64,000 nucleotides of DNA from DATHRK01 sp035465395 (GCA_035465395.1 DATHRK010000084.1:1-64000), one strand, 5' to 3'. Numbered from the stretch's first letter, positions 51,118 to 60,514 are shown. Notes: generated by a model from the sequence alone, not told the origin. Numbers and translations: made by a program.

Positions 51118-52119
51118 TCACGCGCTCAGGTTCCAGCGCGCCATGCGCAGCATGTCGGCGGGGCTCTTGTGCAGCTCCATGACCGCCGACGCCTCGAAGC
51201 CCGAGTGCATTTTGCAGTTGGTGCACCGCTCGTCCTGGCGCGATTCCCAGTAGTCCCAGTCGGTGTCGTTCCAGAACTCGTCCCAGGTTTCGATGAAGCC
51301 TTCGCCGATCAGGTAGCACGGTCGCTTCCACCCCTTCGGCGTGTACGTCACCGTGCTCCACGGCGAGCAGCGGTAGTCCCGCAGTCCGGCGGCGAACTCG
51401 AGGAACAACGGGCTGGACACCAGCTTGAAGCGATCGGACATCGCGAGGATCCGCTTGAACTTTTCCTCGGTATCGCGGCGCGTCAGGAAGATGTCGCGCT
51501 CCACCGAGGAGTACTGGTAGCCCGGCGCGATGAGCATGCCGTCGATGTCGAGGCGTGTGAGGAACGTGCACATCTCCTCGACCTCGTCGATCTCGGTCTC
51601 CTTGAACACCGTGGTATTGGTAATCGTGTGATACCCGCGCGCCTTGGCCTCGCGGATCATCGCAACCGCCTTGTCGAACGTGCCGTCGCGGTCGGTGACG
51701 TAGTCGTGCGTCTCGCGCATCCCGTCCAGGTGGACGTTGATCGTCAGCCGCTTGTGGGGGGGGATGACGTCGAAGACCTTGCGATCCAGCAGCAGGGCGT
51801 TGGTGCACAGATAGATGTGCCTCCTGCGGGCGATGATGCCGTCGATGAGCTCGCCGAGCTCCGGATAGACGGTCGGCTCGCCGCCGCAGATGGATACCGC
51901 CGGCGCGCCGCACGCATCCACCGCTTCGAGCGCCTTCTCCAGCGGCACGCGGTCCTTCAGCTTTCCGGTGTGCCGCTCCAGGGCGCAGCCGATGCACGCC
52001 AGGTTGCAGGTGTAGAGCGGCTCCAGCATGAGGACGAAGGGGTAGCGACGCCGACCCTTCAAGGCGTTCGCCACCTGATGCTTCAGGTTGTCGAGAACGA
52101 TGTGGGTCGGGAACCGCAT
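51118..52119 (-). CDS. hpnH: Adenosyl-hopene transferase HpnH (radical SAM)
   Basis: 333 residues. The radical-SAM iron-sulfur motif is CNLACIGC (C38, C42, C45). The SAM-binding SICGGEPTVYPEL, VHLDGMRETHDYVTDRDGTFDKAV and the C-terminal CTNCKMHSGFEAS region match HpnH throughout. It adds a 5'-deoxyadenosyl group to diploptene, giving adenosylhopane, the first committed step to C35 hopanoids. It starts 7 nt after the squalene-hopene cyclase stop. Among the best-supported calls in the cluster. Confidence 0.96.
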   Translation of the reverse strand: MRFPTHIVLDNLKHQVANALKGRRRYPFVLMLEPLYTCNLACIGCALERHTGKLKDRVPLEKALEAVDACGAPAVSICGGEPTVYPELGELIDGIIARRRHIYLCTNALLLDRKVFDVIPPHKRLTINVHLDGMRETHDYVTDRDGTFDKAVAMIREAKARGYHTITNTTVFKETEIDEVEEMCTFLTRLDIDGMLIAPGYQYSSVERDIFLTRRDTEEKFKRILAMSDRFKLVSSPLFLEFAAGLRDYRCSPWSTVTYTPKGWKRPCYLIGEGFIETWDEFWNDTDWDYWESRQDERCTNCKMHSGFEASAVMELHKSPADMLRMARWNLSA

Positions 52120-52126
52120 GATGCGC

Positions 52127-54103
52127 CTATCGTGAAAGGTGGACCGGCGGCGCCGCTCGGCGGAGCGGCGAGAACCGGCCCCCGTTCAGCTCCAGCCGGC
52201 GATACGTCGCGAGCGCGCTGACGGGGAAGTAGTCGTCGTACAGGTGGTAGCGAAGGTAGAACACGCCCGGGAAGCCCGTGCCCGTCCAGTGGGGATCGTC
52301 CCAGGAACCGTCCGGACGCTGGGTCTCCAGGAGGTGCGCCACCCCGCCCGCCACGGCCGCCGAGCCGTGGTGGCCGGCGGCCATGAGGCCCATCAAGGCC
52401 CACGCGGTCTGGGAGGCCGTGCTGGGCCCTCGACCCTTCCGGGAGGGGTCGGCGTAGGTGCCCAGCGATTCGCCCCACCCGCCGTCCTCGTTCTGGCGCG
52501 CCGTGAGCCACGCGGCCGCACGCTGGTAGCGCTCCCGGGACATGTCCTCGCCGATGGAGGCCAGGCCCCACAGGGCGAGCCAGGTCCCGTAGATGTAGTT
52601 GCACCCCCAGCGGCCGTACCAGGTGCCGTCCTCCTGCTGCCGATCGCGCAGGAAGGCGACCGCACCGCGCACGGCGGGGTCGGAGCGGTCGAACCCCTCG
52701 ATCGCCAGGGTCTCCAGCACGCGGCCGGTGATGTCCTCGCAGCTGGGATCGATCATCGCGTTGTGATCGGCGAACGGCACGTGGGTCAGGAGCAGCTTGT
52801 CGCAGGCGCGGTCGAACGCCGCCCAGCCGCCGTCGTCGTTCTGCATGGAGAGCAGCCAGCGAAGCCCGCGGGCCCGCGCCGCGTCCACGCGCTCGCGCAG
52901 CGCGGCATCCGGAATGCGCACGCCGGCGAGCGCGCTCAGCACCGCCGTCGTGTCGTCGCAGTCGGGATAGAACTCGTTCGCGTATTCGAAGTACCAGCCG
53001 CCGATGACGCCGTCCGGGTTGCGGGCCAGCCAATCCCCCGGCCGCTTCACTTCCCGGTCCAGCAGCCACGCCGCGGCCTCGACCAGACGCGGGTCCGAGG
53101 GCGCCAGTCCGGCGGCGCGCAGGGCCGTCGTCGCGAGCGCCGTGTCCCACACGGGAGATAGCGACGGCTGCACCTGCAGCTCGCTTCCGTGGTCGATCTC
53201 CAGCTTCTCCAGCGCCTCGAGCTGGCTGCGCAGTGCTGGGTCGTCGCCGCCGCGTCCGAGGACGTGAAAGGCCATCGCCGTGTTGGCGATCGCCGGGAAG
53301 ACGGCGGCGAGGCCGTCGGTCCGCTCGAGACGGTCGAGGATCCAATCCTCCGCGGCCTTCAGCGCGCGTCGGCGCAGGGGGCGCACGCCGCCCGCCTCCA
53401 GCAGCTTGATGCCGCGGTCCACGGCCACGAAGAAGGCCCGCCATCGGCGCTCGATCGGGCTGGGCGGCGGCTCCGCGCCGGGCCGTCGCGCAGCGCGTAG
53501 CTCGGCGATCCCCAGCTCGGGAGCGATCGCGGCGACCGGCTTGTGCGACCAGAGGATCGACAGAGGCACGAAGATGCCCCGCGACCAGGAAGACATCTCC
53601 TGCACGTTGACGTAGAACCAGTCGGGGAGCAGCACCATCTCCGGCGGGACGGCAGGGCACTCCGCCCACGGGTACTGGCCGAACATCGCCAGGTAGATCT
53701 TCGTGTAGGTGTTGGCGGCGTCGATGCCTCCGAGCGCCAGGATGGTCTCCCGCGCACGCCGCATGTGGTCGGCGTCGGGCGGATCTCCCGCGAGCTTGAG
53801 CACGAAGTACGCCTTGATCGACGCGCTCACCTCGGGTTCTCCGCCGGGAAAGATCGCCCAGCCCCCGCCCGAGAGTTGGTGGGTCCTCAGCCGGTTGGCG
53901 AGCTTCTCGAAGCGCAGGTCGCGACGACCGAGGAAGAGCAGCGTGAGCGCGTACTCCGCCTCCACGGCGGTGTCTCCCTCGAGGTCTCCGCACCAGTGCC
54001 CGTCGGGGTTCCGCAGCGACAGGAGGTGGGCGCGACCGAGCTCCAGCGCTCCGTCCACGATGTGCTCGTGGCGGGACGGCGTGGCGGGCGCGGCCCGCTT
54101 CAT
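52127..54103 (-). CDS. shc: Squalene-hopene cyclase
   Basis: 658-residue terpene cyclase of class II. The acid motif DxDD is DCDD (residues 381-384). Multiple QW-type repeats (QNDDGGWAAF, RQEDGTWYGRWG, QNEDGGWGESL, QRPDGSWDD) run to the end, and an N-terminal LSLRNPDGHWCGDLEGD matches the family. It turns squalene into hopene/hopanol at the membrane. ATG 54103 gives the normal length; the frame is open further upstream (to 54256) without support. First gene of the hopanoid-mevalonate array, 201 bp after carB. HpnC-D-E (squalene synthesis) is not in the window. Confidence 0.95.
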   Translation of the reverse strand: MKRAAPATPSRHEHIVDGALELGRAHLLSLRNPDGHWCGDLEGDTAVEAEYALTLLFLGRRDLRFEKLANRLRTHQLSGGGWAIFPGGEPEVSASIKAYFVLKLAGDPPDADHMRRARETILALGGIDAANTYTKIYLAMFGQYPWAECPAVPPEMVLLPDWFYVNVQEMSSWSRGIFVPLSILWSHKPVAAIAPELGIAELRAARRPGAEPPPSPIERRWRAFFVAVDRGIKLLEAGGVRPLRRRALKAAEDWILDRLERTDGLAAVFPAIANTAMAFHVLGRGGDDPALRSQLEALEKLEIDHGSELQVQPSLSPVWDTALATTALRAAGLAPSDPRLVEAAAWLLDREVKRPGDWLARNPDGVIGGWYFEYANEFYPDCDDTTAVLSALAGVRIPDAALRERVDAARARGLRWLLSMQNDDGGWAAFDRACDKLLLTHVPFADHNAMIDPSCEDITGRVLETLAIEGFDRSDPAVRGAVAFLRDRQQEDGTWYGRWGCNYIYGTWLALWGLASIGEDMSRERYQRAAAWLTARQNEDGGWGESLGTYADPSRKGRGPSTASQTAWALMGLMAAGHHGSAAVAGGVAHLLETQRPDGSWDDPHWTGTGFPGVFYLRYHLYDDYFPVSALATYRRLELNGGRFSPLRRAAPPVHLSR

Positions 54104-54304
54104 CGGAACGGGCGCGGAATCATCGAGTAATCTCGCGTCGCTGGTGTGCCGCACGGCCGGCCTTCGTCTCGGGTTGGATCGCACGACGCCATCGGCGAGG
54201 CGCGCCGAAGAGCATCGCCCGGAGGAATGGTTTTCCGCCGCCAACGGTTCCCGCAAGGGTCGAGAGCCGTAAGGTCTGTCGGGACTTTCCCGAGACCGGG
54301 CGGG

Positions 54305-57300
54305 TCACCCGGCAGGGATCGCCTCGCTTCGAGGCGAGGGGCGGGACGCGCGGTAGTGCTCCTGGAGGCTGCGCACGTCGCGATCGAGGGAGCGCAACGC
54401 GATGATGGCATCGCACGCGGCCGACGCCGCCGACATCGTCGTGCAGTACGGCACGTTGTGCGCGATCGCGGCGCGACGCATGGAGTAGTCGTCGTACTGC
54501 GACTTCTTGCCGAGCGGCGTGTTGATGAGCAGGACGACCTCGCGGCTGATGATGCCGTCCACGATGTTCGGCCGGCCCTCGCCCACCTTGTAGATCGATT
54601 CGGCCGGAACACCCCGGGCGCCCAGATAGCGGGCCGTGCCGCCCGTCGCCAGGATCCGGAAGCCCATTTCGTGGAAGCGTCTCAGGATGGGCAGGACCGT
54701 CGGTTTGTCGCGGTCGTTCACGGTCGCGACGATCGCGCCCGACGTGGGCAGGGGAGAGCCCGCCGACACCTGCGCCTTGGCGAACGCCATCCCGAACGAG
54801 CGGTCGAAGCCCATCACCTCCCCCGTGGAACGCATCTCGGGGCCGAGGATGACGTCGACGTTGAACTTGTTGAACGGCAGCACGGCCTCCTTAACGGCGA
54901 CCCCGCCCCGCACATCGGGATCGTCTGTCAGGCCGAGGCCGGCGAGCCTCTCCCCGGCCATCACGCGCGCCGCGAGTCTGGCCAGCGCCACGCCCGTGGC
55001 CTTCGACACGAACGGGATGGTGCGGGACGCGCGCGGGTTCACCTCCAGCACGTAGACCTGGCCGTCGCGCACCGCGTACTGCGCGTTCAGCACCCCGACG
55101 ACGCCGAGCGCCTCGGAGAACCTGCGGGTCAGGCGCCGCATCTCCTCGACCTCCGCGTCGCCGAGGAGGTAGGGCGGCAACACGCACGCGGAGTCGCCGG
55201 AGTGCACCCCCGCGTCCTCGATGTGCTGCATGACGCCTCCGACGACGGTGCGCTCGCCGTCGCTGATGGCGTCCACGTCCGCCTCGAAGGCATCCTCCAG
55301 GAAGCTGTCGATGAGCACCGGGTGATCCGGCGACGCCTTCACGGCGCGCGCGAAATAGGCGAGCAGCGAGTCCCGGTCGTAGACGATCTCCATGGCGCGC
55401 CCGCCGAGTACGTACGAAGGACGCACGAGGACCGGGTAGCCGATGCGGTCGGCGACGGCGGTCGCCTGCTCCACGCTGGTGGCGACTCCGTTGGGCGGCG
55501 TCACGGCGTCGATCTCGCGGCACAGCGCGGCGAAGCGGTCGCGGTCCTCCGCGCGGTCGATCGCGTCCACCGGGGTCCCCAGGATCGGGACGCCGAGCGC
55601 GTCGAGAGCGCCGGCGAGGCGGAGGGGCGTCTGGCCGCCGAGCTGCACGATCACACCCTTCGGCCGCTCGCGGTCCACGATCTCCAGGACGTCTTCCAGC
55701 GTGAGCGGCTCGAAGTAGAGCTTGTCGGAGATGTCGAAGTCGGTGGACACGGTCTCCGGGTTGGAATTGACCATGATGGTCTCGAAGCCGGCCTCGCGTA
55801 GCGCGAGGGCGGCCTGGACGCAGCAGTAGTCGAACTCGATCCCCTGGCCTATGCGATTGGGTCCGCTGCCCAGGATGACGACCTTCTCGCGCTCGGAGGG
55901 CGGCGCCTCCGTCTCGTCCTCGTAGGCGGAGTAGAGATACGGCGTCGCGGCCGGGAACTCGCCGGCGCAGGTGTCGACCATGTGGTAGGTGGGGCGGATG
56001 CCGAGCTCCCACCTGCGCTCGCGGACGTCGCGCTCGGTTTCCCCGCGCAGCCGCCCGAGCTGCGCGTCGCCGAAGCCGAGCCGCTTCATGTGGCGCAGCA
56101 GATCGGGGTCGGCGGCGTCGCCGGCCGACGCATACGCCTCCTCGGCCTCCACGAGGTCGCGAAGCTGCTCGAGGAACCAGGGGTCGATGCGCGTCAGCTC
56201 GTACAGCTCGGCCGTGGAGAACCCGGCCACGAGGGCGCGCTTCAGCTGAAAGGGCCGCTCTGCGGTCGGCCGGCGCAGCGCGGCGCGCAGCGTCTCCGGC
56301 TGGTCGTCGGCGAGGCCGTCGTCGGCCAGCGTCGCGCCGGCGTCCCAGCCGGAGCGGCCGATCTCCAGGCCCCGCAAGCCCTTCTGCCACGCCTGCTTGA
56401 AGGTCCGGCCGATAGCCATGGTCTCGCCCACCGCCTTCATCTGCACACCCAGCGTGTCGTCCGCGGCCGGGAACTTCTCGAACGCGAAGCGGGGGAACTT
56501 CACGACGACGTAGTCGAGCACCGGCTCGAAGCTCGCGGGCGTGGACCGGGTGATGTCGTTGGGCAGCTCGTCCAAGCGGTACCCCACGGCGAGCTTGGCG
56601 CCGATGCGCGCGATGGGGAAGCCGGTGGCCTTCGACGCGAGCGCGGAAGAGCGCGACACGCGCGGGTTCATCTCGACGACCAGCAGCTCCCCGTCCTCAG
56701 GGCTCACGGCGAACTGAATGTTGCAGCCGCCGGCGTCCACGCCGATCTCGCGGATGATCGCGATCGCGGCGTCGCGCATGCGCTGATACTCGACGTCGGA
56801 GAGCGTCATGGCCGGCGCGACCGTGACCGAGTCCCCGGTGTGGACCCCCATCGCGTCGACGTTCTCGATCGAGCAGACCACGACGACGTTGTCGGCCGCG
56901 TCGCGCATCATCTCGAGCTCGAACTCCTTCCAGCCGATCACCGACCGGTCGATCAGCACCTCGGTGATCGGGGAGAGATCCAGCCCCCGACGCGCGGCCT
57001 CGCGGAACTCTTCGGCGTTGTAGGCGATGCCTCCGCCGGTGCCGCCGAGGGTGAAGGAGGGGCGGATGATCGCGGGGTAGCCCGTGTCCTCGACGATGCG
57101 CTCGGCTTCGTCGATCGTGCGCGCGAAGCCTCCGTGCGGGACGGCGAGGCCTATGCGCTGCATGGCCTCGGCGAACTCCTCGCGGTCTTCGGCCATGCGG
57201 ATGGCGCGCGCGTCGGCGCCGATCAGCTCCACGCCGTAGCGCTCGAGCACCCCGGCGTCGTACAGCTCGAGGGCGACGTTGAGCGCAGTCTGTCCCCCCA

Positions 57301-57568
57301 TCGTCGGCAGCAGCGCGTCGGGCCGCTCCTTGTCGATGATGCGCTCGATCCACTCCGCCGTGATCGGCTCGACGTAGGTCGCGTCGGCCAGATCCGGGTC
57401 GGTCATGATCGTGGCCGGATTGCTGTTCACCAGCACGACCCGGTACCCCTCCTCGCGGAGCGCGCGGACGGCCTGCGTGCCGGAATAGTCGAACTCGCAC
57501 GCCTGTCCGATCACGATGGGACCGGACCCGATCAGGAGGATGCTCTGGAGGTCGTCGCGTCGGGGCAC
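54305..57568 (-). CDS. carB: Carbamoyl-phosphate synthase large subunit
   Basis: 1087-residue enzyme for pyrimidine and arginine synthesis: two ATP-grasp halves plus a C-terminal allosteric domain. The start GTG 57568 gives ILLIGSGPIVIGQACEFDYSG, then GGQTALN, IRPSFTLGGTGGGIAYN and the Mg-ligand block LLVVEMNPRVSRSSALASKATG. The second half repeats this with VILGSGPNRIGQGIEFDYCC, VRPSYVLGGRAMEIV and VYVLEVNPRASRTIPFVSKATG. The final domain (PILRRFHEMGFRILATGGTARYL) matches the MGS-like allosteric region. The small subunit (carA) is not in the window. Confidence 0.97.
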   Translation of the reverse strand: MPRRDDLQSILLIGSGPIVIGQACEFDYSGTQAVRALREEGYRVVLVNSNPATIMTDPDLADATYVEPITAEWIERIIDKERPDALLPTMGGQTALNVALELYDAGVLERYGVELIGADARAIRMAEDREEFAEAMQRIGLAVPHGGFARTIDEAERIVEDTGYPAIIRPSFTLGGTGGGIAYNAEEFREAARRGLDLSPITEVLIDRSVIGWKEFELEMMRDAADNVVVVCSIENVDAMGVHTGDSVTVAPAMTLSDVEYQRMRDAAIAIIREIGVDAGGCNIQFAVSPEDGELLVVEMNPRVSRSSALASKATGFPIARIGAKLAVGYRLDELPNDITRSTPASFEPVLDYVVVKFPRFAFEKFPAADDTLGVQMKAVGETMAIGRTFKQAWQKGLRGLEIGRSGWDAGATLADDGLADDQPETLRAALRRPTAERPFQLKRALVAGFSTAELYELTRIDPWFLEQLRDLVEAEEAYASAGDAADPDLLRHMKRLGFGDAQLGRLRGETERDVRERRWELGIRPTYHMVDTCAGEFPAATPYLYSAYEDETEAPPSEREKVVILGSGPNRIGQGIEFDYCCVQAALALREAGFETIMVNSNPETVSTDFDISDKLYFEPLTLEDVLEIVDRERPKGVIVQLGGQTPLRLAGALDALGVPILGTPVDAIDRAEDRDRFAALCREIDAVTPPNGVATSVEQATAVADRIGYPVLVRPSYVLGGRAMEIVYDRDSLLAYFARAVKASPDHPVLIDSFLEDAFEADVDAISDGERTVVGGVMQHIEDAGVHSGDSACVLPPYLLGDAEVEEMRRLTRRFSEALGVVGVLNAQYAVRDGQVYVLEVNPRASRTIPFVSKATGVALARLAARVMAGERLAGLGLTDDPDVRGGVAVKEAVLPFNKFNVDVILGPEMRSTGEVMGFDRSFGMAFAKAQVSAGSPLPTSGAIVATVNDRDKPTVLPILRRFHEMGFRILATGGTARYLGARGVPAESIYKVGEGRPNIVDGIISREVVLLINTPLGKKSQYDDYSMRRAAIAHNVPYCTTMSAASAACDAIIALRSLDRDVRSLQEHYRASRPSPRSEAIPAG

Positions 57569-57587
57569 GGAGTGGGGAAGCTCGTCG

Positions 57588-57716
57588 CTATCGGTCGAAG
57601 GGGGCCGTGGCCGCCTTTTCCCGTTCCTTGCCGATCGCGGTCACGAGAATCAGCAGGAACCCGCCCCAGACGAACGAGCCGATGAGGAGCATCACGATCG
57701 TTGCGTTTCCGGACAT
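57588..57716 (-). CDS. Tiny single-pass membrane protein (42 aa)
   Basis: ATG 57716 gives 42 residues: a helix (TIVMLLIGSFVWGGFLLILVTAI) and a short charged tail (GKEREKAATAPFDR). The FVWGGFLL core recalls the tiny MetS-type subunit of NSS transporters, but no transporter gene is beside it and so short a match proves little. GGAG lies about 9 nt upstream. Ends 19 nt before carB. Confidence 0.45.
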   Translation of the reverse strand: MSGNATIVMLLIGSFVWGGFLLILVTAIGKEREKAATAPFDR

Positions 57717-57888
57717 GGTCGACGGCTCCGGTTTCGTCGGGGTCACGGGCCGCGCGAGGCCGCCCGAAGCGGCCCCAACTTCGGGAATCGACGACCCCTT
57801 CGCAACGCGTCCCGACGGGTCTGGCGGCGCGAACACCACCGCGCGCCGGTGCGGCTTGGCCAGCGACGCGGGAGGGACCCGCCGCCGA

Positions 57889-58929
57889 TCAGGGCGCGGT
57901 GGCCCCGCGCGGGCGCTCGACAGCCGGTAGGGCGACAGCAGGCAGCGGTGTGAGCTCCCCGTCGATGATCGCCGCGAGCTCCTCCTCTTCGCGCCAGCGC
58001 GCTTCGATGGCGTCCAGCTCCATCTGCAGCAGGCGCCTTTCGAGGTCGTCGTTCAGGGCGATTTCGAGCGCCAACGAGCGGAACACCCGCTTGTTGGCGT
58101 TGCCGACCTCCCGGAGGCTCAGGTCTCCCCTGCCGAACTCGCGGATCAGGGCCTCGGGCGAACCCACCGATTCGATCAAGGCCGTGGCCTCCCGGATCTG
58201 CTTTTCCTTGCCGCCTCCGAAGTTGCGGTACCCCATGACGCGCCGCAGGACGTGCTCGGCTTGCACGCCCTCGATGCGATGGCCGCGGCCGGGGCCCGTG
58301 CTCCGCGCGCGTCGGCCACAGCGCCTGCACGGCAACACCAGCGACAGGCGATCGGCCTCGGTCGCGTCGAGCCTCAGACTCTTGGATGCCGCGAAGCGCA
58401 ACCTGTACAGGACGTGGTCGCAGCGAGGACACGTCGCTTCGCCCCGCCAGGCGATCCGCCCGTAGCGGCGCCAGCGCTGCACCTCGGACAGCATCCCACC
58501 ACCGGCCCCGTAGAACACCGCGACGCCCCCCGTGGCCACGGCGAGGGCCGCCATCGCTCCGACCTCCAGGACCTGGTTGACGGTCTGCCGCCGGCGTCGA
58601 CGGAGGAGCTCGCTGCCGTAGCGCCACCACGCCTCTTCGGGCAGGCGCGCCTCTCCCACCCGGACGATCTGGAGGTCCGCGGCTTCGATCAGCCCCACGT
58701 GCTCCGTGGAAGCGAGCAGCTTGCCGCGGTCTCGCGTCAGCTTCTCCAGCTCCTCCAGCGCCTCCCAGCGTTCCTCGATGGGCGCCAGATTCCAGGCCCG
58801 GCAGGCGTCGCACAACGTCCAGAGGCGGCCCCGTTCGGGGTCGTAGGCCACGCGCCGTCCGGCGCGCAGCCGCTCGAGCGACTCGTTCTCGGTGAACGCA
58901 CCGTGACAGGACAGGCAGCGAGTGAACAT
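57889..58929 (-). CDS. Zinc-ribbon protein of unknown function (346 aa)
   Basis: Four CxxC pairs suggest two zinc ribbons: CLSC and CDAC within the first 43 residues, CPRC and CRRC around 167-201. A hydrophobic stretch between them (VGAMAALAVATGGVAVFYGAGGG, about residues 122-145) may be a membrane segment or buried helix. The C-terminal third is a helical, charged region (RWREEEELAAIIDGELTPLP). No family recognised. It starts at ATG 58929, divergent from the small gene at 59075. Confidence 0.7.
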   Translation of the reverse strand: MFTRCLSCHGAFTENESLERLRAGRRVAYDPERGRLWTLCDACRAWNLAPIEERWEALEELEKLTRDRGKLLASTEHVGLIEAADLQIVRVGEARLPEEAWWRYGSELLRRRRRQTVNQVLEVGAMAALAVATGGVAVFYGAGGGMLSEVQRWRRYGRIAWRGEATCPRCDHVLYRLRFAASKSLRLDATEADRLSLVLPCRRCGRRARSTGPGRGHRIEGVQAEHVLRRVMGYRNFGGGKEKQIREATALIESVGSPEALIREFGRGDLSLREVGNANKRVFRSLALEIALNDDLERRLLQMELDAIEARWREEEELAAIIDGELTPLPAVALPAVERPRGATAP

Positions 58930-59074
58930 CGATCGGTCCCGGTCGGTCGTCGGGGCGCCCGCACGGCGCGGAGCGTCCTCGTTTCCCTGTTCTACGCGCG
59001 ACGGGCGCCCGATATTCGCAGGACGTCGATGTCGGCGGCGTGCCGATGATCTTCAACCGCAAAGGGACGGCGCC

Positions 59075-59353
59075 ATGCCGCAGCCGCTGCAGTCCGCCGA
59101 ACGCCGCGTGCGAAGCCTGATCGTCGGGGGCCAGACGCAGGGCGTCTGGGTGCGGACGGAGCACAGCGGCGGCGCGTGGCACAACGCGCTCGTCTTTCGT
59201 CGGGAGGGCAAGCTGTCGCGGACCGACGAGGTGGTGGTGGGAATGTCCTGGCACCGGGATCCGGCGGCCGCCGTCGCAGCCGCCGAGGCGCTCGGCGAGG
59301 CCGAGCTGTTGGAGTATTACCGGAGGGCGCTGCGGCCCCGGCCGCCGATCTGA
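59075..59353 (+). CDS. Small protein of unknown function (92 aa)
   Basis: ATG 59075 follows AAAGGGA at a plausible distance. A single small domain with beta-rich start (VRSLIVGGQTQGVWVRTEHSGGAWHNALVFRREG) and a helical end (AAAVAAAEALGEAELLEYYRRAL). No family recognised; it reads like a cytoplasmic protein. The frame is open upstream to 58922 but without a ribosome-binding site. Confidence 0.6.
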   Translation: MPQPLQSAERRVRSLIVGGQTQGVWVRTEHSGGAWHNALVFRREGKLSRTDEVVVGMSWHRDPAAAVAAAEALGEAELLEYYRRALRPRPPI

Positions 59354-59386
59354 GGTCGGCGGCGGCTCGGAGCGACCGCCGATCTG

Positions 59387-59695
59387 CTACGGAGAAGAAT
59401 CGGCCGCCGCACCCTCGGCGGCCCCGGCCGGTCCCTCGCCCTCATCCGCAGCGGCCTCGCCGCCGACCGTCGGGCCGGCGCCGTCATCCGACTCGGCCTC
59501 GGGTGCGCCGCGCCCGTAGATGTCCGGCTCGCCCAGTTCCGCCATCTCCGATGGCTCTTCGGCCGTGATGGTCAGTCCAGGCTCTTCGAGTGGGGCCTTG
59601 GTATACCATTGCCGGTCGTCGTTCGTCGGCGCGTCGCCACAGGCCGTCAGGGCGGCCGCGGCGAGCAAGAAGGCCACGCTTGGTCCAGTTCTCAT
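59387..59695 (-). CDS. Small lipoprotein of unknown function
   Basis: 102 residues from ATG 59695. A lipoprotein signal (FLLAAAALTAC, C19) is followed by a mostly disordered acidic chain (EEPSEMAELGEPDIYG, then Ala/Glu/Gly-rich repeats). No family recognised. It may be a surface or periplasmic spacer. In-frame ATGs at 59710 and 59782 also exist. Confidence 0.6.
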   Translation of the reverse strand: MRTGPSVAFLLAAAALTACGDAPTNDDRQWYTKAPLEEPGLTITAEEPSEMAELGEPDIYGRGAPEAESDDGAGPTVGGEAAADEGEGPAGAAEGAAADSSP

Positions 59696-59927
59696 CGTCG
59701 GGCATAGCATGGGAGTCGCTCGGAACGGCGCGGGAATCTGCGAGGAACCTCCTCCCCGCGCCAGCGCGGGCCGGCCGGTCACCCTCCCGACCCCTCGACA
59801 GAGGCGACCCTCGGCTCATTGGAGACAATATCGAACGTGCACTTTGCAAAATCGAATGCCTTGACTTCGGTCGGCCATTGCGGTCTTTTTCGCAGTTCTC
59901 ACGACAACACCAGCAACGGGGACCGTA

Positions 59928-60440
59928 ATGGCTGAGACCAATCCCAAGGTCATGGCGATGATCGAGCGGGAGCTCGGCAAGGATCCTTCGATATCCAACG
60001 AGGCGCTCCTCGAGAAGGCGAAGAAGATCGACGCGGCGGTCGGCCGACTGTCCGCGCGACAATTCAATGCGCGCTATCCGCTCCAGGTGAAGCGGCGCAA
60101 GGACGGCCCCTCCGCCAAGAAGCGCGGCGGGAAGGGGAAGGGCGCCAAGGCGAAGGGCGCGACCAAGGCCAAGGCGTCGTCCAAGGGACGTAAGACAGGA
60201 CGTGCCAAGGCCAAGCCGAAGGCGGCCGCCAAGTCGGGCGGACGGGGACGCAAGCGCGCATCCGGCAAGGCCGCCCCGCGGGCGCCGCGCGCCGCATCTG
60301 GCGGCGACCGTGAGGCGGTTCGCAAGATCCTGTTGGACTATGCGCGTAAGGTCAGCGCTGCCAACAGCATGACGGACATGGTCGACCTCGTCATGGATGT
60401 GGACCGGTATGTGGACCGCGTGATGAAGGCCGCGAGCTGA
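59928..60440 (+). CDS. Histone H1-like Lys/Ala-rich protein
   Basis: 170 residues in three parts. An N-terminal helical head (residues 1-55, MAETNPKVMAMIERELGKD ... ARQFNARYPLQ). A very basic middle (about 56-125) built of Lys, Arg, Ala and Gly (KGKGAKAKGATKAKASSKG, RAKAKPKAAAKSG), like eukaryotic and bacterial H1/Hc1 tails. A folded acidic C-terminal helix pair (EAVRKILLDYARKVSAA, DMVDLVMDVDRYVDRVM). The tail suggests DNA compaction or another nucleic-acid role. ATG 59928 is chosen. The gene ends in a strong terminator (60462-60496), pointing to a single-gene transcript. Confidence 0.8.
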   Translation: MAETNPKVMAMIERELGKDPSISNEALLEKAKKIDAAVGRLSARQFNARYPLQVKRRKDGPSAKKRGGKGKGAKAKGATKAKASSKGRKTGRAKAKPKAAAKSGGRGRKRASGKAAPRAPRAASGGDREAVRKILLDYARKVSAANSMTDMVDLVMDVDRYVDRVMKAAS

Positions 60441-60461
60441 CATTCGACGGGACGGAAGGCG

Positions 60462-60496
60462 AGAAGGCCGCCCTTTGCGGGCGGCCTTCTTTTGTT
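60462..60496 (+). terminator. Rho-independent terminator
   Basis: A perfect 11-bp GC-rich stem (60462-60472 with 60480-60490, extendable by one C-G pair) around a short TTTGC-type loop, followed by a T-rich run (TTTTGTT). It lies 22 nt after the histone-like gene. In the reverse direction it would lie downstream of the HD gene, so it may serve both. Confidence 0.85.
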
Positions 60497-60514
60497 GGGG
60501 GGCTCAGGCCCCGT

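Noticed and set aside
57889..58929. CLSCH near the N-terminus as a haem c site
   Set aside because: No signal peptide, and three other CxxC pairs indicate zinc ribbons.
59861..59889. TTGACT-N17-TCTTTT as a sigma-70 promoter for the histone-like gene
   Set aside because: The -10 match is poor; noted only as a weak candidate.
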